The notes under the pieces: model-generated | The model's input: only the letters and a program-made list of their open reading frames with translations | Told to the model about the DNA's origin: nothing | Database searches by the model: none | Origin: Pararhizobium sp. | GTDB taxonomy: Bacteria; Pseudomonadota; Alphaproteobacteria; Rhizobiales; Rhizobiaceae | NCBI GenBank assembly: GCA_017794825.1 | Contig: CP051237.1 | Coordinates: forward strand, 5,996,644-6,060,643 | Reading direction: 5' to 3' | Length of the DNA stretch: 64,000 nucleotides | Program-made: the position numbers and the translations under genes | In this document: positions 8,548-17,334 of the stretch, in pieces | Layout of the letters: every line of letters begins with the position of its first letter | Numbering within the stretch: position 1 is the stretch's first letter

Positions 8548-8991
8548 TCAAACTCCCTTCTTCGCGTCCTGCTGCGCCTTGTCACGTTTCGCCCGCTTCT
8601 GCGCTTCCTTGTAGGCTTCTTCCTCACGTCGAATTTCGTCTTGCGACAGGCACTTCTTCTCGATAGCGACCTTGGTGATCGCATCGTAGTTTCCCTTGTA
8701 GCTGGCGAGTTCAGCTTCCCTGTCCTTGCCTGCGGCCAGCAGGAAAAGCGCCGGCCAGAAAAGCACGACGCCCACGCCGACGGCGACTGCGTCGCCTCCG
8801 GCCTTGTCGGCCTGCTGCTTGGTGATGACCCGAACATTTTCGACGATCGTCCGACGCTCCGACAGGAGTTGATCGCACGTATAGTCCTTGTAGATGGCTG
8901 GTGAAACGTATGTTCCGTCGATCTGGCTCGGCCGCGCAGCACAGCCGCTTACCATCGCCAGGCACAGGCCCGACACGATCATCCTGTACAC
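8548..8991 (-). CDS. Small lipoprotein of unknown function
   Basis: 147 residues. The signal peptide ends in a lipobox, LAMVSGC, with Cys17 as the lipidated residue. The mature part opens PSQIDGTYVSP, followed by YTCDQLLSERRTI, a short hydrophobic segment (AVGVGVVLFWPALFLLAAG, about 70-88) and a highly charged, Lys/Glu/Gln-rich C-terminal helix. This layout is a widespread conserved lipoprotein type without known role. The start is GTG 8991 with GGGGGA eight bases upstream; ATG 8982 is an alternative. Confidence 0.75.
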   Translation of the reverse strand: MYRMIVSGLCLAMVSGCAARPSQIDGTYVSPAIYKDYTCDQLLSERRTIVENVRVITKQQADKAGGDAVAVGVGVVLFWPALFLLAAGKDREAELASYKGNYDAITKVAIEKKCLSQDEIRREEEAYKEAQKRAKRDKAQQDAKKGV

Positions 8992-9133
8992 AATACATCC
9001 CCCGAAACAACCAAAAGTATGTCTATACTTGCGATTAACCGATGAAGATGCTGTGCGTCACCCTTCTATGTCCAAAATTAACATGATTTTATTTCTCATG
9101 TTGCTTGCGGGTCACACCGGGACACCCTGCAAA

Positions 9134-10573
9134 TCAGGATGGCAACATGATCTTTGCGGTCAACCCGCCGCCTTCATTGTTTGCAAGCGTCAGCGCGCCC
9201 CCGTGGGCCTGGACGGAAGAACGGGCGATCGCCAGTCCCAGACCGATGCCGCCGGTTTCCTCGCTGCGGGATGTCTCCAACCTGACGAAGGGCTCAAAAA
9301 TGTCGTTGAGGCGTTCTTCCGGAATGCCCGGCCCACTGTCGGTCACGGTTATCTCGACACCTTCGGGTCTGGGCGCGAAGCCGACCTGCGCCTCCTTGCC
9401 GTATCGCACAGCGTTGTCGATCAGGTTGCGCAGGGCGCGCCGGATGGCGATCGGGCGACATGACACGATGGTCCGCGGAACGTCTTCCGGAACCTGAAGG
9501 CTGACCGGCTGCCCCATGTCCTGGTAATCGGCGACGATGGCGTCCAGAAATTCCGACAGATTGACCCGGCCAAGCGTCTCACGCTGCGCTTCGTCGCGCG
9601 CAAAGGAGAGCGTCGCCTCGACCATGCGCTGCATTTCGTCCAGCGTAGCGATCATCTTGTCGCGGTTCTCCTCGTCGTCGATGAATTCCGCGCGGATGCG
9701 CAACGAGGTTATCGGCGTTCTGAGATCGTGACTGATCGCTGCAAGCATCGCCGTACGGTCGGCGATAAAACGGGTCAGCCGCTCCTGCATGACGTTGAAT
9801 GCGTGAATGGCGCTGCGCACCTCGGGCGGTCCGGCTTCCTTCAGTTCCGGCGAATCGTCGCCCCGACCGAGCGCGTCCGCGGCCTCGGCCAGCCGCCGTA
9901 GCGGCTTCGTCAGGCGGCGCACCGTGAGAGCGATGACGAGAATCACGCCGACACCCATCAGGCCGGCTGCGAGCATCGTTCTCAGAAGCGACCCGCGCGG
10001 CATGCTGAGATCGGCCGCCATGTTCAGCCAGTTTCCCTCATCGAGCTGGATCGACATGGCGAACACAAGCGGCACATTGCGCGAATACCGTGGCGGAGGG
10101 GGCGGCCTGTCGTACCGTTCGCCCGGCTCGGCTCTGTCTTTTCTGTCTTCGCGTTTTTCACGGCGGTCGCGATGCGGCTTGTAACCCGGAACCTCTATGT
10201 CACGGCCGGCGTCCGTCCGGATCTGTCGTGTGGAACCGAGCTGTCTTTGAAGGTTGCGCAGGATGCGGTCGTTGACGGGTTCGTCTCCACTCTTCTGCAG
10301 CAGCGGTTCATCCGATATCCAGTAGTAGAGCAAGGGACTTGAGGCGGCGTTGCGAATCTGCTCGTGAAGCTGCGGGGGCGACTCGTCCAGCAACTCTACC
10401 AAGGCCGCGGTGCGCGAAACGACGGTTCCGGCGGCCAGCTCCATCAGCGCGAGGCGGCGCTCGTCCGTAAACAGCCAGAGCGCAAAGGCCTGGGATATGA
10501 CGATGGCCGCAAGCGTCAGCGAGATAAGCTGCGTGGCCAGGCTTGGCGGCCACAGGCCGAACCTGCGCTTCAT
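9134..10573 (-). CDS. EnvZ-type sensor histidine kinase
   Basis: 479 residues. TM1 is about 14-35 and TM2 about 197-217, enclosing a periplasmic domain. HAMP follows (218-270), then HisKA with phospho-acceptor His282 (AAISHDLRTPITSLRIR) and an HATPase domain with RNLIDNAVRYG, DSGPGIP and GGIGLGLAI. The periplasmic loop contains an unusual charged, Pro-rich stretch (about 132-162, many Arg/Lys/Asp/Glu and a run of Pro), which may sense ions or polyamines. It overlaps the response regulator by four bases, so the pair is translationally coupled. The divergent EF-hand gene is a likely target, which would fit calcium or cation sensing. Confidence 0.93.
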   Translation of the reverse strand: MKRRFGLWPPSLATQLISLTLAAIVISQAFALWLFTDERRLALMELAAGTVVSRTAALVELLDESPPQLHEQIRNAASSPLLYYWISDEPLLQKSGDEPVNDRILRNLQRQLGSTRQIRTDAGRDIEVPGYKPHRDRREKREDRKDRAEPGERYDRPPPPPRYSRNVPLVFAMSIQLDEGNWLNMAADLSMPRGSLLRTMLAAGLMGVGVILVIALTVRRLTKPLRRLAEAADALGRGDDSPELKEAGPPEVRSAIHAFNVMQERLTRFIADRTAMLAAISHDLRTPITSLRIRAEFIDDEENRDKMIATLDEMQRMVEATLSFARDEAQRETLGRVNLSEFLDAIVADYQDMGQPVSLQVPEDVPRTIVSCRPIAIRRALRNLIDNAVRYGKEAQVGFAPRPEGVEITVTDSGPGIPEERLNDIFEPFVRLETSRSEETGGIGLGLAIARSSVQAHGGALTLANNEGGGLTAKIMLPS

Positions 10574-11298
10574 GCGTCCGGCTCCGCAACATCGGCTGCG
10601 AAAGAGTAACCGCCGCCCCAGACCGTCTTGATGAGAACCGGATTCTTCGGGTCCTTTTCGATCTTGCGCCTCAACCGGCTGACCTGATTGTCGATCGAAC
10701 GATCGAAGATGTTGGGCGAGCGGCCGGTCGTCAGATCAAGCAGCTGATCGCGCGACAGAACCATCCTTGGACGCTTGAGAAACGCCACGAGCAACTGGAA
10801 TTCCCCGGTCGACAATGGCGTGATGACGCCGTCCGCCCCGATCAGATGGCGTTGCGCCATGTCCAGGATCCAGTCGCCAAAGCCGAGCCTGTCGCTGGAA
10901 ACCGGATCGCGCTCCTTCGGAGCGAGGCTCGCCCGTCGCAGCACCGCCTTGATGCGCGCCAGCAATTCGCGCGGATTGAACGGTTTGGTCACATAGTCGT
11001 CCGCGCCGATCTCCAGCCCCACGACCCTGTCCGTATCCTCGGCCATGGCGGTCAGCAGGATGACGGGCGTCCCGTCGCTTTCGACAAGGTGTCGGCACAG
11101 CGACAGGCCATCCTCGCCCGGCATCATGATATCCAGGACCACGAGGTCGATGGCGGCCGCCTTCATGACCTTGCGCGCCTGCGCAGCGCTGTCGGCGGTG
11201 CTGGCCCGCATGCCGCTTCTCGTCAGATAGCGGGCAAGAGACTCACGGATGTCGCGATGGTCGTCGACGACGAGTATGTGAGGGGCCATGTCGCTCAT
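10570..11298 (-). CDS. OmpR-family response regulator
   Basis: 242 residues. The receiver domain (5-118) has the acidic pair Asp12/Asp13, phospho-acceptor Asp56 (LVVLDIMMPGEDG) and the switch-end Lys in YVTKPFN. The OmpR-type winged helix follows (about 140-235) with LSTGEFQLLVAFL, RSPNIFDRSIDNQVSRLRRKI and KTVWGGGYSF. Partner kinase is the overlapping downstream gene. The 197-base intergenic region shared with the EF-hand gene has two copies of TGCGACAA. Confidence 0.95.
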   Translation of the reverse strand: MSDMAPHILVVDDHRDIRESLARYLTRSGMRASTADSAAQARKVMKAAAIDLVVLDIMMPGEDGLSLCRHLVESDGTPVILLTAMAEDTDRVVGLEIGADDYVTKPFNPRELLARIKAVLRRASLAPKERDPVSSDRLGFGDWILDMAQRHLIGADGVITPLSTGEFQLLVAFLKRPRMVLSRDQLLDLTTGRSPNIFDRSIDNQVSRLRRKIEKDPKNPVLIKTVWGGGYSFAADVAEPDA

Positions 11299-11393
11299 TC
11301 GGGTTGCCTGTCGTTGAATGTCGGGCCCTGTCTATTCCGCTTTGACGCCGGACGCGAAGGAAAGTTGTAACAAGATGTATCACTGCGCCGATG

Positions 11394-11444
11394 TGCGACA
11401 AAGCCTGACACTAATGCCGGTTTGGCAACGTATTTCTGCGACAA
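11394..11444. promoter_or_regulatory. Direct repeat TGCGACAA in the two-component/EF-hand divergent promoter
   Basis: Identical octamers lie at 11394-11401 and 11437-11444, 43 bases apart (about four helical turns). OmpR-type regulators bind direct repeats, so these could be the sites. Eight bases twice in 200 is weak statistical support. Confidence 0.3.
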
Positions 11445-11495
11445 GTCCATCCTAAATCCTGGGCTATCGCAGCAACAACCGAAAGGACAGAAGCG

Positions 11496-12563
11496 ATGAA
11501 GCCTATCGGAAAAACAGTCATAGCACTGATGGCCACCACATTTCTGAGCGCAAGCGTATTGCCAGCGCTCGCTTCGCCGGGCGAACGCGGTCACGGCGGA
11601 CATGGATGGAGCCAGGGATTTGGCGGCAAGTGGAAGCAGTTCTCCGGTCGCAAGGCCTTCAGGGAGTTCGACGTGGATGGCGACGGCGTTGTGAGCCAGG
11701 CCGATGTCGACGCTTTCATGGTCGAGAAATTCGAGGCCATGGCGGGCGACAGTGGAACCGTCGACCTGGAGCAGTTCAAAGCCTACTGGAGCGAACAGTC
11801 CCGGCCACGCATGGTCAGAGCCTTCCAGGGTCTTGACCGCGATGGCGACGGCCAGATCACGCGGGAAGAGTTCGACCGCGCCTCGGCCGCCATGTTCACG
11901 CTGCTCGACCGCGACGGCAACGGCGAACTGACCCGTCCGGCGCCGGGAGAAGGTCCGCGCGCGGATAACCCTTCCGAACCATCCGAGCCGCGCGCTGAAG
12001 GAGAGCCCGGGCGTGGCGGGCACGACGGACCCGAACGAAAGATGGGTATGCGCGGAGATCGCGGCGACAAGCATCATGGCTGGTCCCGCGGCCACGGCGG
12101 ACCGGGCGGACATGGCCGCATGGGCGGTCAACTGGCCATGATGGAAATCATGGAGCGTTTCGACCTCGACGGTGACGGCAAGATCACCCGCGCCGAGTTC
12201 GACGAGGTCAGAACCGCGACCTTCGACGAGGCGGCCGGCCCCGGCGGCTCGGTCGATCTGGAAGCATTTACCGGCATCTGGTCGACGATGACCGACCGCA
12301 TGATGGTCAAGGCGTTTCAGAAGATGGACGTCGACGGCAATCTTGAAGTGACCGCCGAGGAATTCCGCGAGCCAACGAAAGATATCGTCAAGCGTTTCGA
12401 CCGCAATGGCGATGGCGTCCTGACCAGCGCCGACCGAAAGGCGGGAATGGACCGCAAGGGTCACGGGCCCGACAAGGGCGGCATGCACCACAAGGGGCAC
12501 GGGCCCGACAAGGCTGGCATGGAGCGCAAAGGCCTTCCGAAACCTGAGAATAAAGACATCTGA
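11496..12563 (+). CDS. Exported six-EF-hand calcium-binding protein
   Basis: 355 residues with a signal peptide (1-27, cleavage after LASA-type ALAS). Canonical or near-canonical EF loops lie at about 59-70 (DVDGDGVVSQAD), 114-125 (DRDGDGQITREE), 138-149, 223-234 (DLDGDGKITRAE), 278-289 and 302-313 (DRNGDGVLTSAD). Residues 59-147 and 223-312 look like a duplicated unit: GTVDLEQF/GSVDLEAF and RMVRAFQGLD/MMVKAFQKMD align. A His/Gly-rich linker (about 168-212) and a short C-terminal repeat (KGHGPDK twice) could bind other metals. It is divergent from the two-component system and ends at a strong hairpin terminator. Confidence 0.9.
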   Translation: MKPIGKTVIALMATTFLSASVLPALASPGERGHGGHGWSQGFGGKWKQFSGRKAFREFDVDGDGVVSQADVDAFMVEKFEAMAGDSGTVDLEQFKAYWSEQSRPRMVRAFQGLDRDGDGQITREEFDRASAAMFTLLDRDGNGELTRPAPGEGPRADNPSEPSEPRAEGEPGRGGHDGPERKMGMRGDRGDKHHGWSRGHGGPGGHGRMGGQLAMMEIMERFDLDGDGKITRAEFDEVRTATFDEAAGPGGSVDLEAFTGIWSTMTDRMMVKAFQKMDVDGNLEVTAEEFREPTKDIVKRFDRNGDGVLTSADRKAGMDRKGHGPDKGGMHHKGHGPDKAGMERKGLPKPENKDI

Positions 12564-12572
12564 CCATGTCGC

Positions 12573-12598
12573 GAAACGCCGCCGAAAGGCGGCGTTTC
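12573..12598. terminator. Bidirectional terminator hairpin between convergent genes
   Basis: A perfect 11-bp stem (12573-12583 with 12588-12598) with a GAAA loop. Both outer ends carry a GAAA/TTTC flank. It separates the EF-hand gene from the SDR gene on the other strand. Confidence 0.85.
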
Positions 12599-12615
12599 CA
12601 CTTTCCGGCGCAGCG

Positions 12616-13335
12616 CTACATGCGCGACAGGATGAAGCCCGCCAGCGCAGGAGACAGCCAGTGAATGGCGGCCATCAATTGCGCCTTTCCAACATAGGTG
12701 CGCGTTCGACCGCTGATGATCGCGCTGTAAATACGGTCGGCGGCGACCTCCGGACTGATCTTGCCGGTTCCCCTGCCCGCCGTCATGTCGGTGTCGACCA
12801 GCGGCAAATATATTTCCTGAAACCTGACCTTCCCTTCCTTCGACTGAAGACGCAGCGCTTTTGCGAGCATCCTGAGCCCGGCTTTCGCCGCGCTGTAGAC
12901 AGCGGCCGAACCCTTCGGCTCGAGCGACAGCAATGACTGTATGAACACGACTGCGTCGATGGAGGCCGTCTGGCACAGGATGCGGGTCAAAAGGATCGGC
13001 GCCGTCAAATTGACAGCGACGTTGCTCGCCAGCGCATCGGCCATGTTTCGCGTATCCGAGAATTTCCAGTCGTCCTGAACAGCGGCGTTGTTGACGAGAA
13101 TGGCTTTCCCTGTCAGAGCGCCTGCGATCGCCTGGCCCACCGCCGCGGCTTGTTGGGGGTTCGAAAGGTTCGCAGCCTGACATTGCAAACGGGAGCCAGG
13201 CGTCGAAAGCCGTTCAAGATCGCCCAGGTTGCGGGCGACCGCGATGACGGGATGACCGCGCTCAAGGCACAGTGCGGCCAAGGCCCTGCCTATTCCCCGA
13301 CTTGCGCCGGTGATGATTATCGTTTCTTGTGCCAT
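12616..13335 (-). CDS. Short-chain dehydrogenase/reductase (classical SDR)
   Basis: 239 residues. The cofactor motif TGASRGIGRALA is at 9-20, NNAA near 82, the catalytic Tyr/Lys in YSAAKAG near 142-146 and a serine before it (IQSLLS). The C-terminus ends in a hydrophobic helix (LSPALAGFILSRM), so membrane association is possible. The substrate is unknown. The gene diverges from a Crp/Fnr-type regulator with 103 bases between, which suggests control by that regulator. Confidence 0.88.
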   Translation of the reverse strand: MAQETIIITGASRGIGRALAALCLERGHPVIAVARNLGDLERLSTPGSRLQCQAANLSNPQQAAAVGQAIAGALTGKAILVNNAAVQDDWKFSDTRNMADALASNVAVNLTAPILLTRILCQTASIDAVVFIQSLLSLEPKGSAAVYSAAKAGLRMLAKALRLQSKEGKVRFQEIYLPLVDTDMTAGRGTGKISPEVAADRIYSAIISGRTRTYVGKAQLMAAIHWLSPALAGFILSRM

Positions 13336-13420
13336 GGAATCTTCTTTCCACTACCGGAAGCGGCGTTGTCCGTTTCCTCGTTTTCGGGAATACCTTGTGC
13401 CGAGGTTCCCGAAGCTCCGC

Positions 13421-13436
13421 ATTAACCAGGATTAAT
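13421..13436. promoter_or_regulatory. Palindrome over the Crp/Fnr ribosome site
   Basis: ATTAA-N6-TTAAT ends two bases before the start codon at 13439, and its spacer holds the AGGA ribosome site. It could be an autoregulatory operator or a structure that limits translation. Confidence 0.35.
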
Positions 13437-13438
13437 CG

Positions 13439-14020
13439 ATGACAAGATTGGCGGCGGAAGCACTGATGAGCCGTGTCGCGCAGGCGCCCCTGCCCGACTG
13501 GCGGGTTTTCGCCGACGCAATTTCGGTGTCGCGCATCGCCGCCGGCGCGTCGGTGTTCAGAGCCGGCGACAAGGATCGGAGGATATTCATCGTCCGCAGC
13601 GGGCTTATCAAACTCGTCTATTCGCTGCCCGACGGCGACGAGTGGATTAAATCCTTCATTCCGGAGGAAAAATTCTTCGCCTGTTCATCCACGTTGCAAT
13701 CCGGGGCGGCGGCAGGGTTCGGCGCCGAAGCCATGGAGCCAAGCGAACTGGAACATTGCCCTTTCTGCGTGCTTGAGACGCTCGCCAGCCTGCATATCGA
13801 ATGGGCCAAGACCCTGAACGCGCTGCTGCTTGACTTCGCCGCGAAAAAGGAAGAGCGCGAACGCGTCTTCCTGACGATGAAGCCGGCGGACCGGTTCCTG
13901 TGGCTGAAATCGACCATGCCGCGTCTCATCGATCGGGTTCCCCAGAAGGATCTGGCCGCCTATCTCGGCGTAACGCCGGTTGGGCTCAATCGCATCATCA
14001 AGCGGCTGGAAAAGATCTGA
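13439..14020 (+). CDS. Crp/Fnr family transcriptional regulator
   Basis: 193 residues. The cyclic-nucleotide-binding-type beta roll covers about 20-120 (VFRAGDKDRRIFIVRSGLIKL, WIKSFIPEEKFF). A long dimer helix follows, then a compact winged helix with PQKDLAAYLGVTPVGLNRIIKRL. The Arg/Ser pair that binds cAMP is not evident and no Fnr-type N-terminal cysteine cluster is present, so the signal is unknown. Divergent from the SDR gene; the M20 hydrolase starts 42 bases downstream and may be co-transcribed. Confidence 0.87.
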   Translation: MTRLAAEALMSRVAQAPLPDWRVFADAISVSRIAAGASVFRAGDKDRRIFIVRSGLIKLVYSLPDGDEWIKSFIPEEKFFACSSTLQSGAAAGFGAEAMEPSELEHCPFCVLETLASLHIEWAKTLNALLLDFAAKKEERERVFLTMKPADRFLWLKSTMPRLIDRVPQKDLAAYLGVTPVGLNRIIKRLEKI

Positions 14021-14062
14021 CAATTCTTGCCCGCCATGCGGCGGAGGCGTTACTGTGGCCCG

Positions 14063-15217
14063 ATGACCCTTCCGGACCAGACTTTCGCCGAAATCAGAGA
14101 CATTCGCCGGGCCCTGCATCGTCAGCCTGAGCTCTCCGGCGAGGAATTTGCGACTGCTGAAACGATCGCCGGTCATTTGCAGGCCTTTTCACCGGACACG
14201 ATCCTGACCGGGATTGGGGGCGCCGGCGTCGCCGCCATTTTCAAAGGCCCCGGCGATGGGCCGACCGTGCTGATCCGTTGCGAACTGGACGGTCTTCCGA
14301 TCGAGGACCTTTCAGGACTCGATCACCGATCCACCATTGCGGGCAAAGGCCACCAGTGCGGCCATGACGGTCACATGGCGATACTGCTCGCCACGGCGTT
14401 TCTGCTAACTGAACACAGACCTCCGCGTGGGCGGGTCATTCTGCTGTTCCAGCCGGCTGAGGAAAACGGCAAGGGCGCGCGGGCCGTCATTTCGGACCCG
14501 CGTTTCGGAACCATCGCTCCGGACTTTGCGCTGTCGCTGCACAATTTTCCGGGCTACCCGCGCCACAGCATCCTGGCGAAATCGGGATTCGTCACCTGCG
14601 CCTCCCGCGGTATGCGCATCGTGCTGGAAGGCCGCACGGCCCACGCTTCGGCGCCGGAAACCGGCGTTTCGCCAGCCGCCGCCATGGCCGAACTGATCAG
14701 GCAGCTGCGCGCGATGTCCTTTACAGCGCGGCTTGACGAGGATTTCGTGCTGGCAACAGTCGTGCATGCGCATCTGGGCGAAAAGGCGTTTGGCGTCTCG
14801 CCCGGCCACGCGGAAGTCTGGGCGACGCTCAGAACCCTGACCGATGAGCGGATGGCGAAGCTCGTGAGCCGCGCTGAAGAGTGCGCCCGAACGGTTTCGA
14901 CGGCGCACGGTCTGCGGCTGCAAATCGATTACGACGATGTCTTCAGCGCCTCGGTCAACGACAACGCCCTGACACAAATGATCCGGCAATCAGCTGGTGA
15001 ACTCGGCCTGCCGCTTTCGAACCTGGAAGAGCCGATGCGTTTTTCTGAGGATTTCGGCGAGTTCGGAAAAATATGCCCGTCAGTGATGTTTTTCCTCGGC
15101 GCCGGCGTGGACCACCCGGCGCTTCACAATCCCGATTACGACTTTCCGGACGAGCTCATTCCGACCGGCGCATCGATGTTTCACCGTACGGCCATGCGCC
15201 TGCTTGGCGGCAACTGA
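14063..15217 (+). CDS. M20-family metallo-amidohydrolase
   Basis: 384 residues from ATG 14063 (an upstream ATG at 14027 gives only a basic, non-conserved extension). It belongs to the M20D aminoacylase/hippurate hydrolase/IAA-conjugate hydrolase group: LHRQPELSGEEFATA at the start, the metal-ligand cluster CGHDGHMA near residue 97, FQPAEENGKGAR near 132 and FSEDFGEF near 335. The inserted dimerisation domain is in the middle. These enzymes hydrolyse N-acyl amino acids or similar amides in the cytosol. The true substrate cannot be read. Confidence 0.9.
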   Translation: MTLPDQTFAEIRDIRRALHRQPELSGEEFATAETIAGHLQAFSPDTILTGIGGAGVAAIFKGPGDGPTVLIRCELDGLPIEDLSGLDHRSTIAGKGHQCGHDGHMAILLATAFLLTEHRPPRGRVILLFQPAEENGKGARAVISDPRFGTIAPDFALSLHNFPGYPRHSILAKSGFVTCASRGMRIVLEGRTAHASAPETGVSPAAAMAELIRQLRAMSFTARLDEDFVLATVVHAHLGEKAFGVSPGHAEVWATLRTLTDERMAKLVSRAEECARTVSTAHGLRLQIDYDDVFSASVNDNALTQMIRQSAGELGLPLSNLEEPMRFSEDFGEFGKICPSVMFFLGAGVDHPALHNPDYDFPDELIPTGASMFHRTAMRLLGGN

Positions 15218-15224
15218 ACTGCGC

Positions 15225-15896
15225 TCAATCGCCAACGGTACAGGCAAGCACGCGGCTGATATGCGTGAACGGGCGACCGGATTCCTCGCGCCATTGATTG
15301 AAAGCCTGCTGCGCCTTCTTACGGTCCCGCTTCGATGTCGCCGCCGCGTCCACCACGCCCTCCCGCGCCAGCGCCGTCACCACGTCGCGCGACAGGATGA
15401 AACTGTCGCATCCCATGAAGCGCAGGAGATACATGCCGGTGTTGCCGCTCAGCCGGGTTCCGCGCTGCTTCAGCACGTCCAGAAGTCCAACATAGTCTTC
15501 GCCGGGCCATTCGGCGAAGAACCTGGCGGCCGATCCGTGTTCCTTCGCCAGGTCGGCAAGGAACTGCGCGTTGTCGCGGATTGCAGCGATCTTGGCGCCG
15601 TTGCGGATGATGCGCTTGTCGGAGAGCAGCGTCTCGATGTCCTCATCGGTCATGAAGGCGGCGCGCGCGACGTCGAAACCGTGGAACACTTCCTCGAAGG
15701 CCGGCCACTTGTTCTCGACGACTTTCCAGTTGAAGCCGGCCTGGAAGATGCACTTGCTCATCGTGGAAAGCCAGCGATCGTCCGGAATGGCGGCAAGCTC
15801 TTCGGGCGTCTTCGGCGTCGTCAGCGTCGCTTCGAACGCTTCCGGACCGCCCTTGCGGTCCGCCGCGATCCTGTACAATTCATCGAACGTTTTCAT
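15225..15896 (-). CDS. DNA-3-methyladenine glycosylase I-related protein
   Basis: 223 residues, helical and matching the Tag-like branch of the HhH-GPD superfamily common in Rhizobiales. Visible segments are LSTMSKCIFQAGFNWKVVE, FEEVFHGFDVARAAFMTDEDIETLL, RNGAKIAAIRDNAQFL and GLLDVLKQRG. They align with the helices around the base pocket of Tag, but the zinc-binding Cys/His set of E. coli Tag is not evident, so activity on alkylated DNA is inferred only. It converges on the M20 gene and is 20 bases downstream of the DUF427 gene, suggesting a two-gene operon. Confidence 0.75.
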   Translation of the reverse strand: MKTFDELYRIAADRKGGPEAFEATLTTPKTPEELAAIPDDRWLSTMSKCIFQAGFNWKVVENKWPAFEEVFHGFDVARAAFMTDEDIETLLSDKRIIRNGAKIAAIRDNAQFLADLAKEHGSAARFFAEWPGEDYVGLLDVLKQRGTRLSGNTGMYLLRFMGCDSFILSRDVVTALAREGVVDAAATSKRDRKKAQQAFNQWREESGRPFTHISRVLACTVGD

Positions 15897-15916
15897 GCCC
15901 CCTCCCTGTTCAGGTT

Positions 15917-16309
15917 TTACTCCGCCTCGATTGTTATGCTTATGCGTTTCGGATCAAAAGCGATACGGCCAGCCAGCATGCCGGCGAAATCGAATGGATC
16001 GGGATAGGACCAGCCCAGGTTTTCGGCCAGGACGTTTCCGGCCCCGTCGACGACCGAGAAATAGGAAGCGTCGCCCTTCAGCGGACAATGGGTCGACTTG
16101 TCCGTCTTCACGAGAGAGGCGACGATGTCGGATTCCGGGATGTAGTATTGCGGCGGATAGAGACCTTTACCCACTTCCAGAAGCCGAAGAGGCTCCCTGG
16201 TTTCGGCGATCAGCAAACCGTCCAACACGATCCGCGCCGTCTGCGGGAGAACGTCGAGTTGCATGTAATGCCGTTCATTATCAGGATTGTGCACCGTCTG
16301 TCGGGTCAT
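15917..16309 (-). CDS. DUF427 family protein
   Basis: 130 residues from ATG 16309, with GAGGAAAG upstream. Core signatures of DUF427 are visible: VVLDGLLIAETREPLRLLE, PPQYYIPESDI, STHCPLKGDASYFSV and NLGWSYPDPF. The fold is a small beta barrel of unknown function. It precedes the Tag-like gene by 20 bases on the same strand. Confidence 0.88.
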   Translation of the reverse strand: MTRQTVHNPDNERHYMQLDVLPQTARIVLDGLLIAETREPLRLLEVGKGLYPPQYYIPESDIVASLVKTDKSTHCPLKGDASYFSVVDGAGNVLAENLGWSYPDPFDFAGMLAGRIAFDPKRISITIEAE

Positions 16310-16446
16310 TTTCTTTCCTCGCCTTAAAAGTGACATCCGATATGGCGTCGCGCAGGTGAATTTTCGAGAGCACACGGTCAAGGAACAACTAAATCAACCA
16401 GACCACATACCAATTATCTCATTGATTTAATTGCTTTTAATGATTC

Positions 16447-16532
16447 TGGCTTTGTTTCGGGAATTCGGCATTTATTGCATCTGGCTTTGTTTCGGGAATT
16501 CAGCTTTCCGGATTTGGCTTTGTTTCGGGAAT
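16447..16532. repeat. Three direct copies of an 18-base repeat in a gene-free interval
   Basis: TGGCTTTGTTTCGGGAAT occurs at 16447-16464, 16482-16499 and 16515-16532 with start-to-start spacing of 35 and 33 bases; a fourth copy is in the VOC gene at 7406. Spacers between copies differ. The gene-free interval 16310-16687 contains nothing else recognisable; its 5' part should hold the DUF427 promoter. Confidence 0.88.
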
Positions 16533-16687
16533 CCGGTTTTGCGGCGCATTGCGGCGGGACCGGATCGCGCCTGGCGTCCATCGTCCCGACGTCCTGTTTA
16601 GCACATATGAGACTGAATTGCAGTAAAATTGTTCTTTATTTGTTCCGCTATCAAACAGATGACGCGAACAGTCCGAGAACCGGCTAT

Positions 16688-17191
16688 TCAGCACGAATTC
16701 AGGCTTGGCGTTTCCGTCGAAATCCGCGTCAGGGACCAGCGGCAGCTTTCGACGATCAGCTTGTCGTCGGTTCCGGGCACGGCTTCCGAAACGAAAATCG
16801 TATCCGCCGAAAACGCGAAGGTCTCGCCGGTAACAGATGCGGGAAAGATCCGAACGAGTTCCTTGTACGGGAAGCTGACCCTGCAGGCCTCAAGATAGCC
16901 GGAGGCGACGTCCCCTGCCGGGCTGTACATGACGCCGCCGCGATAGGTCGAAGAGGTCACGCCTTCCGATGCGTCCACGACAGCGGAGATTTCGAGTTCG
17001 ATTTCCGTTTCGGTCTGCTGGATATCCGCCGTGACAGCGCGTGCGAAGGTCGAAAATTCACCGCCCGTCACGTCGTCGCAGACAAGCATGCCCTCGTAAC
17101 TGCCTGTCCAGGAAAATGTGTCATCGGCATGTACCGCGCCAAGAGTGGCGAGAATGACGCCGCCTGCAATAATTGTCTGCTTGAAATACAT
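16688..17191 (-). CDS. Exported hypothetical protein
   Basis: 167 residues from ATG 17191, which has GGAGAC upstream. A signal peptide (MYFKQTIIAGGVILATLGAVHA) is followed by a beta-rich mature domain: WTGSYEGMLVCDDVTGG, then EIELEISAVVD, YRGGVMYSP, LEACRVSFPYKELVRIFP and LIVESCRWSLTRI. Two or more cysteines could pair in the periplasm. No family was recognised. It is divergent from deoD and its 3' end abuts the repeat-bearing interval. Confidence 0.65.
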   Translation of the reverse strand: MYFKQTIIAGGVILATLGAVHADDTFSWTGSYEGMLVCDDVTGGEFSTFARAVTADIQQTETEIELEISAVVDASEGVTSSTYRGGVMYSPAGDVASGYLEACRVSFPYKELVRIFPASVTGETFAFSADTIFVSEAVPGTDDKLIVESCRWSLTRISTETPSLNSC

Positions 17192-17334
17192 AAATGAGTC
17201 TCCAGAAAATCTGTTGATGAATACCGGACGAAACCGGTCGCCCGTCAGCGAAAATACCACAACAGACGAGAGGTGTGATAATCAATCTGAAGCGGCAGTC
17301 GCCGTCTCTCGTGAACTCGAAACGCAGGCAGATC

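Noticed and set aside
16447..16532. CRISPR array
   Set aside because: Repeats are only 18 bases with spacers of 15-17 bases, three copies only, no cas genes, and a fourth copy lies in a coding region.
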